This document shows, piece after piece, positions 1 through 8,785 of a stretch of 64,000 nt of DNA (its first letter is position 1; each line of letters starts with the position of its first letter). This stretch comes from Marinobacterium profundum. GTDB lineage: Bacteria > Pseudomonadota > Gammaproteobacteria > Pseudomonadales > Balneatricaceae. The notes below the pieces were generated by a model that saw nothing but the letters and a program-made list of their open reading frames with translations, was not told where the DNA came from and ran no database searches. The stretch lies in NCBI RefSeq assembly GCF_001528745.1, contig NZ_BCNS01000091.1:1-64000 (forward strand), read 5' to 3'. A program made the translations under genes and the position numbers.

Positions 1-351
1 GCCGGCGAGCACTGAGGTCATTCGGCGATCAGGCCCGAAGGGGCGCAACAGGGACTGATGCGCCCGCGATGAGGTACATGGATGTACCAACTCCTAACCT
101 TGAGAGCCGCAGCCCTCCGAATGATTTCAGAGCACAGCGAATAGGCTTCATCGGGGGCGTCGTCCGTCAAGATAAAGAGCCTTGGTTACTTTCTTTGCAC
201 GAGCAAAGAAAGTAACGCGCCAGCAAGGCGCAACATGAGCCATCAAACCGCTCCGATACCCCAGCCTGCACAGACTCCAACAGGGTCACCTTAATCTCGT
301 CTCAACTATCGCAATGGGTCGATGTATGGTGAAAGTGCTCTAGCAACCTGA
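1..351. other. Non-coding, repeat-rich left edge
   Basis: No credible gene is visible before the methyltransferase. The stretch holds a long-range inverted pair (TCATTCGG at 18-25 with CCGAATGA at 117-124), a perfect 7-bp inverted repeat GGTACAT/ATGTACC at 73-88, and a strong 14-bp hairpin at 185-216. The combination looks like a dispersed intergenic repeat element of the kind that recurs many times in proteobacterial genomes. The element may continue to the left of the window. Confidence 0.5.
185..216. repeat. 14-bp inverted repeat, dispersed-repeat-like hairpin
   Basis: GTTACTTTCTTTGC (185-198) is followed by a 4-nt loop and its perfect reverse complement (203-216). From memory, near-identical TTACTTTCTTTGC...GCAAAGAAAGTAA hairpins are scattered in intergenic regions of many gamma- and betaproteobacteria. 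The arms are seen in the sequence; the family assignment is recollection. The function is unknown. Confidence 0.6.
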
Positions 352-912
352 TCAGCGGCGGCGAAACAGATAATCGTCGAAGCAGTCGTCACCGCGCGTC
401 ACACTCACGCAACTCAGCAGTTCAAGCGCAGGGTCGATAGCCTTGAGTTCGCCCGGCGCTACACAAAAGCGGGCAGGAAAGCCGTGCCGTTCATTTTGCT
501 CCAGATTGAAAGTGCTGAATGCCAGCAGGCCGCCCGGCACCAGGGCGGCTGCCAATTGCGGCCAGAGTTCAGCTTCGGGCTTGTAACGACAAACAAGGAT
601 GTTATCGAAGGGGCCCAGGCCCTGCAGGCAGTCCGGCTGAGCCAAATCACGGCAGTGGGTCTGGATTGCCAGCTGTTCGACACTGGCAAAGCCCGACAGG
701 CGAGCCAAACCAACCTCGGCGATATCCACCGCCGTTACCGCAAATCCCAGCCGTGCCAGCTCAAGGCTCCCAGCACCGTCGCCCGCGGCCAGGTCCAGCA
801 CTGAACCTGGCAAAAGCCCAGGCGCCACCTGGGTCACAAAGGCCGGGGTTGCAGGAGCGACTTGCGAGCGGGCCTCGTAACGGCGGTTCCATTTTTCCCG
901 TGCGGCATTCAT
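352..912 (-). CDS. class I SAM-dependent methyltransferase (TehB/UbiE-like fold)
   Basis: A 186-residue cytoplasmic protein with the Rossmann methyltransferase motif I (VLDLAAGDG, about residues 38-46), an acidic end of strand 2 (VTAVDIAEVGL) that would bind the SAM ribose, and a post-motif LVPGGLLAFSTFN typical of small-molecule methyltransferases. The substrate cannot be read from sequence; resemblance to TehB/tellurite-type enzymes is only at fold level. The ATG at 912 is chosen over a TTG two codons upstream because AAGGA lies 7 nt before it. It starts 23 bp after the rep stop on the same strand and is probably co-transcribed with rep. Confidence 0.75.
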   Translation of the reverse strand: MNAAREKWNRRYEARSQVAPATPAFVTQVAPGLLPGSVLDLAAGDGAGSLELARLGFAVTAVDIAEVGLARLSGFASVEQLAIQTHCRDLAQPDCLQGLGPFDNILVCRYKPEAELWPQLAAALVPGGLLAFSTFNLEQNERHGFPARFCVAPGELKAIDPALELLSCVSVTRGDDCFDDYLFRRR

Positions 913-935
913 CTGCAAATCCTTGAAAAGATGAC

Positions 936-2948
936 CTAAAAACTGTCGAGCAAACTTTTTAAACTGTTTAGCGTCGCCTTTCCCCGCGCCTTGTTCTGAT
1001 CCTGATTACGCTCCAGCCCCTCGATCACCAGATCTTCCTGCGGTATTTCGTCGATAAAGCGACTCGGCAGGCAGTCCACCATCTCGCCGTACTGCTTGCG
1101 CTGGCGCGCCAGGGTCATGGTGAGGGTTTCCCGCGCACGGGTGATGCCGACGTAGGCCAGCCGGCGTTCTTCCTCGATGGTGCCCGTTTCGATGCTGTTG
1201 CGGTGCGGTAATAGCTCTTCTTCCATCCCCATCATGAACACATGGGGGAACTCCAGCCCCTTGGACGCGTGCAGCGTCATAAGCTGCACCCGGTCTGAGT
1301 CATCTTCTTCTTCCTGGCGATCCAGCAGGTCGAGCAGGATCAGGCGGGTGATGGTTTCCTCGATACCGGCATCGGGATCGTCTTCACGCAGCCTGTCGAG
1401 GGTAGAGCGAATGGAATCCAGCAAAAACCAGACATTTTTCACCCGCTTGTCGGCCGCAGCTTCACTGGCGGTGTTCTGCCGTATCCAGCCTTCATAGTCG
1501 ATATCGCGCACCATTTCACGAATGGCATCCACCGGATCGCCTTCCTGGCACTGGCGATAGATACGCTGCATCCAGTCGCGGAAACGGCGCAGACGATCGA
1601 TCGCCTGGGCCGGCAGCATCTGCTCGAGCCCCATTTCGTCACAGGCCGCAAACATGCTCACCTGGCGTTCAGAGGCATAGGTGCCGAGCTTTTGCAGCGT
1701 GCTCGGGCCTATCTCGCGCCTGGGCGTATTGATGATGCGCAGGAAAGCATTGTCATCATCCGGATTGATCAGCACTTTGAGGTAAGCCATTACATCCTTG
1801 ATCTCGCCGCGGGAGAAAAAGGAGGTGCCGCCACTGAGCTTGTAGGGCACCTGGTAAGCCTGGAGCTTGACCTCCAGCAGACGGGCCTGGAAATTGCCGC
1901 GGTAGAGGATGGCGAAATCCTTGAAAGGCACAGCCTTGCGCAGGTGCCTGTCGAGTATTTCGGTGGCAATGCGCTCGCACTCGGTTTCTTCGTTGCGGTT
2001 ATAAATGATCCGGATCGGCTCGCCGTAGCCCATGTCGCTCCACAGTGTCTTTTCGAACACATGGGGATTGTTGGCGATCAGGGTATTCGCAGCCTTCAGA
2101 ATCAAGCGGGTGGAACGGTAGTTCTGCTCCAGCTTGACCACTTTAAGGCTCGGGAAATCCTCATTGAGCTGAATCAGGTTCTCGGGCCGTGCGCCGCGCC
2201 AGGCGTAGATCGACTGGTCATCGTCGCCCACCACCGTCAGGGCGCCACGATGCCCCACCAGCTGGCGCACCAGCCGGTACTGCGACAGGTTGGTGTCCTG
2301 GTACTCGTCCACCAGCAGGTAACGGATACGCCCCTGCCAGCGCTCCAGCACCTCGGGATTGTTCTGAAACAACCGCACCGGGATCAGAATCAGGTCGTCA
2401 AAATCCACCGCGTTGTAGGCCCGCAGATGGATCTCGTAGGACTCATAGGCGCGGGCCGCCAGAATCTCATCCGGGCCCTGGGCCTGGGCCAGCGCCTGGC
2501 CGGGCTCCAGCATGTCGTTTTTCCAGTTTGAAATCTGGTTACGTACGCTATCGACCTGCTCGGCATCCTCATCCTGCTGCAGCATCAGATCACGCAGCAA
2601 CGCCTTGCTATCCTGATCATCGAACAGCGAAAAAGCAGGCTTCAACCCCAGGATACGATGTTCCCGTCGAATGATATTCAGACCCAGGTTGTGAAAGGTG
2701 GATACCTTAAGACCGCGGGCTTCCTTGCCTTTCACCAGCTGCCCGACCCGCTCCTTCATCTCGCGGGAGGCCTTGTTGGTGAAGGTTACGGCGGCGATAT
2801 GACGCCCCTCAACACCGCACTTATGGATCAGATAAGCGATCTTGCGCGTGATAACGCTGGTTTTGCCGGAGCCAGCGCCGGCCAGAACCAACAGCGGGCC
2901 ACCCACATACTCCACCGCTTCTTTCTGTCTGGGATTGAGCTTGCTCAT
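936..2948 (-). CDS. rep: ATP-dependent DNA helicase Rep
   Basis: A 670-residue superfamily 1A 3'-5' helicase that helps replication forks move through protein roadblocks. Motifs in order: Q-motif region LNPRQKEAV, Walker A GAGSGKT (residues 24-30), LLVDEYQDTN (motif II), VVGDDDQSIYAWRGA (motif III), QNYRST (motif IV), LMTLHASKGLEF (motif V) and YVGITRARETL (motif VI). Length matches E. coli Rep (about 673) rather than UvrD or PcrA, which are longer at about 720. The ATG at 2948 is the natural N-terminus, directly followed by the conserved LNPRQ segment. In Pseudomonas, from memory, rep lies next to a GGDEF/EAL gene, as it does here. Confidence 0.95.
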   Translation of the reverse strand: MSKLNPRQKEAVEYVGGPLLVLAGAGSGKTSVITRKIAYLIHKCGVEGRHIAAVTFTNKASREMKERVGQLVKGKEARGLKVSTFHNLGLNIIRREHRILGLKPAFSLFDDQDSKALLRDLMLQQDEDAEQVDSVRNQISNWKNDMLEPGQALAQAQGPDEILAARAYESYEIHLRAYNAVDFDDLILIPVRLFQNNPEVLERWQGRIRYLLVDEYQDTNLSQYRLVRQLVGHRGALTVVGDDDQSIYAWRGARPENLIQLNEDFPSLKVVKLEQNYRSTRLILKAANTLIANNPHVFEKTLWSDMGYGEPIRIIYNRNEETECERIATEILDRHLRKAVPFKDFAILYRGNFQARLLEVKLQAYQVPYKLSGGTSFFSRGEIKDVMAYLKVLINPDDDNAFLRIINTPRREIGPSTLQKLGTYASERQVSMFAACDEMGLEQMLPAQAIDRLRRFRDWMQRIYRQCQEGDPVDAIREMVRDIDYEGWIRQNTASEAAADKRVKNVWFLLDSIRSTLDRLREDDPDAGIEETITRLILLDLLDRQEEEDDSDRVQLMTLHASKGLEFPHVFMMGMEEELLPHRNSIETGTIEEERRLAYVGITRARETLTMTLARQRKQYGEMVDCLPSRFIDEIPQEDLVIEGLERNQDQNKARGKATLNSLKSLLDSF

Positions 2949-3252
2949 GAGTCAATATTCGAAAAAGTGCTAAAGCCGCAGGAAACACGGCCGCTAACCG
3001 TCAATATCGGAAGGGGAATCCGGAACTGGCTAGGTTCTGGATACATTCAAGGATTGACTGAAATGACAGCACAACTGCCTGATTAAACGGGCTTTCGCTG
3101 TCATTTGTAGTGTTGGCGGCTCGTGCCAAGTTTGTCCTGCGCATTATGCCACGAACAGCACCACACAAGCACAAAGGATCCCTCACCAACCAGCGGCTGC
3201 AGTCCAACGCACGCACTTGAGAATTGCTGTCCAATTGTGGGGTATTAACTTG
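2949..3252. other. Divergent intergenic region between rep and the GGDEF/EAL gene
   Basis: About 300 bp that must carry the promoters of both divergent genes. I see no reliable -35/-10 pair, operator palindrome or small ORF with a ribosome binding site. Short in-frame extensions of the neighbouring genes into it start with TTG and lack Shine-Dalgarno sequences. Confidence 0.4.
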
Positions 3253-4965
3253 ATGCAGTCTGCCCAGCGGCAAACCAGCGAGTCAGTGATCAAACTACTG
3301 ATCGTCGCTGATGATCTCCAGACATCGGACAAGATCTGCACCCTGCTCAACACCGAACATGTATACGATATACAGTATTGCGAAGATGTGTCCCAGGCAC
3401 TGATTCTGATCGGCTGCGAGAAAGTCGACCTGCTATTTCTCTGCCTGCCGGCAAGCCATTTGCTCGACAATGCCACCCTGCTGACCTTCAAGCGCTGCAA
3501 CAGCACAGTTCCCATCATAGTGCTGGATGACGACATCAATGACCTGACCGGCCGCAAACTGCTGAATCAGTCCGTGGCCGATTACCTGCCACTGCGAACA
3601 CTGGTAGCCGACACCCTGCAGCGCGCCATTCGCTATGTGCTGGGCAGCCAGCGCCAACATGCCCAGATTGATTACCTGCGCCACGCCGACCCGCTCACCG
3701 CCATCGGCAACCGTCAGTATTTCTACCGCCAGCTGCTCGAAGCCCTGGCGCGCATCGACAGTCATCAGCGCAATGTCGCGCTGATCACTGTGGATCTCGA
3801 CGGTTTTCGCAAGTTTAACAACAGCATTGGCCATTCCGCCGGCGATGATGTGGTGCGCCAGCTGAGCCAGCGATTGCAAACCTGCCTGCAGAACGAGCAG
3901 CTGTGCCGTATTGGCGGCGACGAATTTGCCATCATTCTGGAAGTCGAGCAGGACACCGACCTGCGCGCCAGCACTCTGGCGCTGATTACCCGACTGATGC
4001 AGCATGTAAGCCACCCCTACCAGTGCAGTGAGCGGGAGATAATGCTGCCCAGCAGCATAGGTGTGGCCTTTGCACCTGAACACAGTCGGGAGCTGGATTC
4101 ACTTATTCGCCAAGCCTCACAGGCGCGGCAGCGGGCCAAGCAACTACATGGCTGCAGCTATGCCATTTTCGAAGTCGACAAGGACACAGACCCCGCCACC
4201 CAGATTACGCTGGAACCCGAGCTGTGGAGCGGCCTGCGCCAGGAGCAGTTCGTCCTTTACTATCAGCCGCGCATTGACCTGCGCACCGGCAAGATCATAG
4301 GCGCCGAAGCCCTGATGCGCTGGAACCACCCCGAGCGTGGCCTAGTGCAGCCCGACGAGTTCATCCCCATCGCCGAGAAAACTGGCCTTATAGTTCCCAT
4401 GGGGTACTGGGCTATTCACCAGGCCGGCCAGGACATGCTCAAGTTCAAGGAAGCGGGCTTTCGTTACGGCAGCATTGGCGTCAACCTGTCATTTCGCCAG
4501 TTCAAGGATGACTTCCTCGCCAAGACCATTCGCCGCATTATCGACAAGAATCAGATAGACCCGCACCGGCTGGAATTCGAACTCACCGAAACCGCGCTCT
4601 TCTCGGACGAAGCCCATGTGCAGAGCTGCCTGAAAGAACTCAGTGCTCTGGGCATCGACTTCTCGCTGGACGACTTCGGCACCGGTTACTCCTCCTTTGC
4701 ACTGTTGCAAAAGCTGCCGATCAGCACCCTCAAGATCGACAAGTCCTTCGTCGCCGGCGTGAATCAGAACAAAGATGACGAGGAGATTGTGCGTGCCATC
4801 ATTAATCTGGCGCACAACCTGCAGAAAAAAGTTATCGCCGAAGGCGTCGAAAACAAGGCCCAGCTGGAATTTCTGATCCGTCACGATTGTGATCAGGTGC
4901 AGGGCTATTTTTTCAGCCCACCGGTGCCGATCGAAGACTTTATGCGCATGTTGCGCGGTAACTGA
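3253..4965 (+). CDS. receiver-like / GGDEF / EAL cyclic-di-GMP protein with degenerate receiver
   Basis: A 570-residue soluble protein. Residues about 11-130 have a response-regulator fold pattern, but the phospho-acceptor position reads DLLFLCLP (Cys where Asp is expected) and the conserved Lys near ADYLPLRTL is absent, so the domain looks non-phosphorylatable. The GGDEF motif is intact (GGDEF at 221-225) but the upstream RxxD inhibitory site is missing. The EAL domain keeps its catalytic set: EAL at 352-354, GVNLSFRQF, FELTETAL, DDFGTGYSS, KIDKSFV, AEGVEN and QGYFFSPP, so phosphodiesterase activity is likely. The ATG at 3253 is preferred over a TTG 12 codons upstream. Position beside rep resembles the P. 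aeruginosa PA5295 (ProE) locus. Confidence 0.88.
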   Translation: MQSAQRQTSESVIKLLIVADDLQTSDKICTLLNTEHVYDIQYCEDVSQALILIGCEKVDLLFLCLPASHLLDNATLLTFKRCNSTVPIIVLDDDINDLTGRKLLNQSVADYLPLRTLVADTLQRAIRYVLGSQRQHAQIDYLRHADPLTAIGNRQYFYRQLLEALARIDSHQRNVALITVDLDGFRKFNNSIGHSAGDDVVRQLSQRLQTCLQNEQLCRIGGDEFAIILEVEQDTDLRASTLALITRLMQHVSHPYQCSEREIMLPSSIGVAFAPEHSRELDSLIRQASQARQRAKQLHGCSYAIFEVDKDTDPATQITLEPELWSGLRQEQFVLYYQPRIDLRTGKIIGAEALMRWNHPERGLVQPDEFIPIAEKTGLIVPMGYWAIHQAGQDMLKFKEAGFRYGSIGVNLSFRQFKDDFLAKTIRRIIDKNQIDPHRLEFELTETALFSDEAHVQSCLKELSALGIDFSLDDFGTGYSSFALLQKLPISTLKIDKSFVAGVNQNKDDEEIVRAIINLAHNLQKKVIAEGVENKAQLEFLIRHDCDQVQGYFFSPPVPIEDFMRMLRGN

Positions 4966-5090
4966 GCAGCAACTGAAAGGCATTCGCCCCCACCACGGGA
5001 ACCAGATGCAGAGGCACTTCAGAGTCGCAAATCTAGTCCGCCACTCCCTTCAAACAAGGCTCATCGCAGACTTCATGCTTGAGCTGAACA

Positions 5091-5114
5091 AACGGCTCTC
5101 GCGCTTGAGCCGTT
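5091..5114. terminator. possible bidirectional terminator hairpin
   Basis: AACGGCTC (5091-5098) and GAGCCGTT (5107-5114) form a perfect 8-bp stem with an 8-nt loop between two convergent genes. Neither side has a good T-tract, so termination strength is uncertain. Confidence 0.45.
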
Positions 5115-5127
5115 GTTCGTCGCGTCC

Positions 5128-6072
5128 CTACAATCCTGGAATAAACAGTCGCTTTTCATCAAGCCGATACCAGTGGCAGGCGTTGCGCCACAGAATGTCG
5201 TCACGCGCTGTCGGCGCGCCAATCCTAATCGCTTCTTCGATCAGCGCCAACCATTGTGAATAGCTAATCTGTAACCCCGATACCGGCATGTTACTGGCAA
5301 ACAGACAGCGCTGCGGGCCGAAAATTTCGATAACCTGGCACAATAACCGCAGATTTTGTTCCGCGTTCCAATCTTTCCCCGGCACCCCTAACTCGGATAG
5401 CTTGACGCAGACATTGGGATTCTCTGCCAGTATCTCCATCTGCTGCCGCCAGCTGCCCAGGCCGGCCTGGGAGCGATCCCAGGGGAGTCCGCAGTGGTTC
5501 AGCACGACCCGCAAGTTGGGCCGATGCTCCAACACTTTGGCGGCATCGGCCAGGTGCCAGGCGGGAACACGAAGGTCCCACGACAGGTTGCGTTCCTCGA
5601 GCAATGTCAGACCGGCACACCAATTCGCATCCTGCAAACTGCCAGTGCTTCCATTGACCCTATCTCGCTGAGCGGCCGAGGCAGCGGTTACCGGTTTGAC
5701 CCGAACCCCGCGAAACAGGGCTGAACTCATCTGTCGCTCGAGCCATGCAGCGCAACGCGCAGTTCCGAACGGTGCCCATCCGACATGGGCACAGGGCAAC
5801 CCTTCGCGCTGCGACAGGGACGCTACCCAGGCGGTCTCATCGCACGCCTGAGTGCGATCAGCCTCGGCTTCGCAGTGAACACTACCAAGCAAGCGATAGC
5901 CTTGCGGAATCAAACCTTGCAGCTGCAGAGGCAGAAAGGCACGACGAATCGCGGCATAATCGCCCAGAAAAAAATCACCAACAATCTGATCGCTAAGCCA
6001 CGGGTAATAGATCCGACCATCAAGTCGCCAAAGGTGATGGTGACTGTCAATCAACCGCTGCACGTCGTTCAT
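5128..6072 (-). CDS. COG3618 amidohydrolase-superfamily protein, probable sugar lactonase
   Basis: A 314-residue TIM-barrel hydrolase of the amidohydrolase-2 family, which includes 2-pyrone-4,6-dicarboxylate lactonase, L-fucono-1,5-lactonase and galactarolactone hydrolases. The N-terminal metal motif is intact (DSHHHLW, His 11-13) and RVVLNHCGLP supplies the strand-6 His. Where many relatives have a catalytic Asp in SDWP, this protein has FASNMPV (Asn); a subgroup with SNFPV exists, so this may define substrate class rather than inactivity. It is the last gene of a leftward operon, 27 bp after the propeller gene, with a GGGAG ribosome site. A role in opening a sugar-acid lactone is inferred from context. 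Confidence 0.78.
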   Translation of the reverse strand: MNDVQRLIDSHHHLWRLDGRIYYPWLSDQIVGDFFLGDYAAIRRAFLPLQLQGLIPQGYRLLGSVHCEAEADRTQACDETAWVASLSQREGLPCAHVGWAPFGTARCAAWLERQMSSALFRGVRVKPVTAASAAQRDRVNGSTGSLQDANWCAGLTLLEERNLSWDLRVPAWHLADAAKVLEHRPNLRVVLNHCGLPWDRSQAGLGSWRQQMEILAENPNVCVKLSELGVPGKDWNAEQNLRLLCQVIEIFGPQRCLFASNMPVSGLQISYSQWLALIEEAIRIGAPTARDDILWRNACHWYRLDEKRLFIPGL

Positions 6073-6099
6073 CGGCTTTCTCCCCTGGTTGCTGGTGAC

Positions 6100-7038
6100 T
6101 TACTTGATCGGCGGCAGATAAGTGACCACGTCGGGAGTATCAAGGGTGTCGAAGTAACGCACGATTTTCTGGCTCTCAAGGTCCAGCACGCCCATCTTGT
6201 CACCCACAAAGGTGACGAAAGCACGCTTGCCATCCGGGTGAAAGGCCAGGGCGACCGGACGGTGTTCAAGTTCAATTGACCCCAGCGAGTTGAGCTGCTG
6301 ATCGAACAGCGCCAGTGAGCTTTCACCGTAATTGGTCACGATCAGGCGATCGTTGGGATCGAGATAGATGCGGGTCGGATCTTCGCCGGTCGCAGCGGTA
6401 TGGGTCACTTTCAAGGTTTCAACGTCGATCGCGACAATGCTGTTGTCGATGCGGTTGGCGACGAACAGGGTTTTTTCGTCGGCGGATAAACGGTTGCCTT
6501 CAGGCTTGCGGCCAGGATAAACCGCGACCGGTGTAAAGGTCGGATCTTGCGGCTTGATCAGGGTAACGGTATGGCTCAGCAGGTTGATGCCAAAAGCAGT
6601 TTCACCGTCGCGGCTCAGTGCAAACAGGTGGGTTTTGTAACCGCCCGACGGCACAGCACGATCAGCTTCATCGCGTTTTTCCGGCTCGTCAAAAATCAGC
6701 AGAGTGTCGTTGCCTTCGCTCATCGCATAGAGACGATCCTGGTCGTCCATGCCCAAGCCGTGGATGCGATAAAAAGGCCAGGTATTGAGGGTGCGGACGT
6801 GTTCACCCTTTTCCAGATCAATAACAAACACCGAGCAACCACCTTGATTACCATAGTGGTGAATACTTTCGATGCCGTAATGGGCGACGTAAGCAAAGCG
6901 GCTTTTAGAATCCACCACGAGCTCATGAGGAAAATCCGGTAACCGAATGTTTTTCAGTACCTCACCGCTTTCAAGATCGTAAAAGCTTAATGTATGAGCA
7001 CACTTCTGATTGAGCAGTAAGACTTCTTTACTTCGCAT
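6100..7038 (-). CDS. YncE-type beta-propeller protein, paralogue 1
   Basis: A 312-residue protein built of repeated four-strand blades, with YVTN-style segments such as LFVANRIDNSIVAIDV, LIVTNYGESSLALFD and AFVTFVGDKMGVLDLES. It belongs to the YncE/lactonase-propeller superfamily. No signal peptide or membrane segment is present, so it should be cytoplasmic, unlike E. coli YncE. The ATG at 7038 (15 codons inside the longest frame) is chosen because GGAAA lies upstream and the paralogue aligns from there (both begin with a KxVLLL segment). The neighbouring gene is a clear tandem paralogue. Function unknown; a lactonase or substrate-sensing role next to sugar-acid genes is only a guess. Confidence 0.78.
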   Translation of the reverse strand: MRSKEVLLLNQKCAHTLSFYDLESGEVLKNIRLPDFPHELVVDSKSRFAYVAHYGIESIHHYGNQGGCSVFVIDLEKGEHVRTLNTWPFYRIHGLGMDDQDRLYAMSEGNDTLLIFDEPEKRDEADRAVPSGGYKTHLFALSRDGETAFGINLLSHTVTLIKPQDPTFTPVAVYPGRKPEGNRLSADEKTLFVANRIDNSIVAIDVETLKVTHTAATGEDPTRIYLDPNDRLIVTNYGESSLALFDQQLNSLGSIELEHRPVALAFHPDGKRAFVTFVGDKMGVLDLESQKIVRYFDTLDTPDVVTYLPPIK

Positions 7039-7212
7039 TGGAGGGTTTCCTATAGTAAAAATCGAAGCCGCGAAACAGAACAAACCGGCACAGGTACCCC
7101 TGACCGTTCGATAACAATCTTCGCGGCGAGCTTTTAATTGGGTTTAGTGTCGAGCTTTGCAGCCCATACCTAAGCGGAGGTCGTGGCTGCCTTCACTGTT
7201 GCCACAGGCATA

Positions 7213-8187
7213 TCAGGACCGTGGAGTGCCGTTGGCAATGGCATTGCAGTCGTCGGCCAGCATCACAATGGCCGAAACATCGGGTTCCTCGTGGGTGTAA
7301 ATGCTCTGGCTGATCGCCAGGGTGTCCAGATCAACAATATGCAGCATGTTGTCATCGACACTGAGGTAGGCGTGCTTCATTTCCGGATCCAGACTCATCG
7401 CTACCGGCGCGGCCTGCAGATCAATACCGCCAACCCGCTCCAGACTCGACTCATCAAACACCGAGACCGATTTCCCCCCGTAGTTAATGGTCATCAAACG
7501 ACCGCGGCGACTGTCATGAAAGATGCGTACCGGATCACCCGGCGCCGACGTTGAGGCCACCACGCTGAAGCTCACCGTATCGATAGCCACCAGTGTTTCA
7601 CTACCCCGGTTGGCGACATAGAGCATTTTTTCGTCGGCTCGCAGCAGGCGCCCCTCGGGCTTTTCGCCGGTATTCAAGGATACCGGTGCAATTGAAGTAT
7701 CCTGCGGGTTAAAGCGGGTAACATCATTTGAGGCAAGGTTCATTGAATAGCAGGTATTGCCGTCGCGGGTGATCGCAAACAAGTGAGATTTAACACCGCC
7801 ACTAGGCGCGCTTCGATCCGGCGCTCCTCCTTTTGCCGGGTTATCCCAAACCAGCAGGGTGGAGGCCGTTTCCGACAGAGCATAGAGGCGCCCGTTACCG
7901 TCCAGACCTATGCCATGCGGTCGTCCCATTCCCTCACCGCAGCTAAAGCGATCTGCAATCTTTCCTGCCGCTACATCCAGCGCCAGAATTTCATTACCAC
8001 CGTCACCGGTACTGCCGGAGTTAATCACCCCATAATGGCCGATATAAACGCGCGATCCGTCCGCCGTCAGTACAAACTCATGCGGGAAGTCGGGTAAATC
8101 AACTGTGTGCAGCCGCTTGCCGCTCTCAACATCGTAGTAGGACAGACAGTTTGAGCTTTTTTCGATTAACAGCAGAACCTTACGCAT
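7213..8187 (-). CDS. YncE-type beta-propeller protein, paralogue 2
   Basis: A 324-residue cytoplasmic propeller, paralogous to the downstream gene: shared landmarks are LLLxxK at the start, YDVESGK/YDLESGE, LPDFPHE, YIGHYG/YVAHYG, HGIGLD/HGLGMD, PSGGVKSHLF/PSGGYKTHLF, GEKPEG/GRKPEG and ADEKMLYVANR/ADEKTLFVANR. The ATG at 8187 is used because AAGGA sits 7 nt before it; the longest open frame adds 34 unlikely codons. It lies in the leftward operon started by the LacI-type regulator, with a 174-bp gap before the next propeller gene. No catalytic motif is recognisable; see findings. Confidence 0.78.
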   Translation of the reverse strand: MRKVLLLIEKSSNCLSYYDVESGKRLHTVDLPDFPHEFVLTADGSRVYIGHYGVINSGSTGDGGNEILALDVAAGKIADRFSCGEGMGRPHGIGLDGNGRLYALSETASTLLVWDNPAKGGAPDRSAPSGGVKSHLFAITRDGNTCYSMNLASNDVTRFNPQDTSIAPVSLNTGEKPEGRLLRADEKMLYVANRGSETLVAIDTVSFSVVASTSAPGDPVRIFHDSRRGRLMTINYGGKSVSVFDESSLERVGGIDLQAAPVAMSLDPEMKHAYLSVDDNMLHIVDLDTLAISQSIYTHEEPDVSAIVMLADDCNAIANGTPRS

Positions 8188-8316
8188 CTTATTTTCCTTA
8201 CAGCGACGTGACCACGCGGTTACGGACAGTCGATCTCCATCACACGGGCGTGGCGAACGCTCAGTTATAAAACAGGCGTAGCGGTGCAATGCTTATATGT
8301 ATCGCGATGGCGGCCG

Positions 8317-8733
8317 TCAGATCTGGGCGCCAACCGCCACCAGAGCGGCAGTAGCGACCGCAACATCCTGCTCACCAGTGCCCGAGCCAATCCCAACACC
8401 GCCAACCAGCACACCATCGATCCGAATAGGCAGACCGCCTGGCAAGCCCGTGATGCTACCTTCAGTAGCCAGCCCAATAGCGCTACGTACAGTTTCGGGA
8501 ATACTGCTCGAGGCGCCGCCGGTGGATGCCGAGGTTAGTGCCTTGGCCAGTGCACTTTTGCGACTCAAAAACTTAGCGCCGCTCATCCGGATTTCACCCA
8601 GGGTTTCGCCGCTAGCATCAACAATCACGATACATTGCGGCTGGCCCACCTCATCAGCTTTGCTGATAGCCGCCTTGAGCATGGTCATCACCCCGTTATC
8701 GGTAAGACTTATAGTGGCCTGGGTAAAACTCAT
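8317..8733 (-). CDS. GlcG/HbpS-like (DUF336) protein
   Basis: A 138-residue cytoplasmic protein of the GlcG/HbpS family: A-x-x-K-A-DEVGQPQCIVIVDASGETLGEIRMSGA followed by SRKSALAKALTSAS and a glycine-rich GLPGGLPIRIDGVLVGGVGIGSGTGEQDVAVATAAL C-terminus. Relatives form octamers; Streptomyces HbpS binds haem, and GlcG accompanies glycolate-utilisation genes. Members often accompany hydroxy-acid catabolic operons, but their biochemical role is not settled. It follows the regulator by 52 bp and precedes the propeller genes on the same strand, so co-expression is likely. Confidence 0.85.
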   Translation of the reverse strand: MSFTQATISLTDNGVMTMLKAAISKADEVGQPQCIVIVDASGETLGEIRMSGAKFLSRKSALAKALTSASTGGASSSIPETVRSAIGLATEGSITGLPGGLPIRIDGVLVGGVGIGSGTGEQDVAVATAALVAVGAQI

Positions 8734-8785
8734 CAGATTCTCCTGTGTCCGTTACTGCGCGCCTATCGCGACGGCCAAAAGGCTG

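Noticed and set aside
1692-2531. 279-codon open frame antisense to rep
   Set aside because: Shadow of the Rep coding sequence without start signals.
3433-4083. 216-codon open frame antisense to the GGDEF/EAL gene
   Set aside because: Shadow of a GC-rich coding gene; no ribosome site, no domain and the sense strand has full catalytic motifs.
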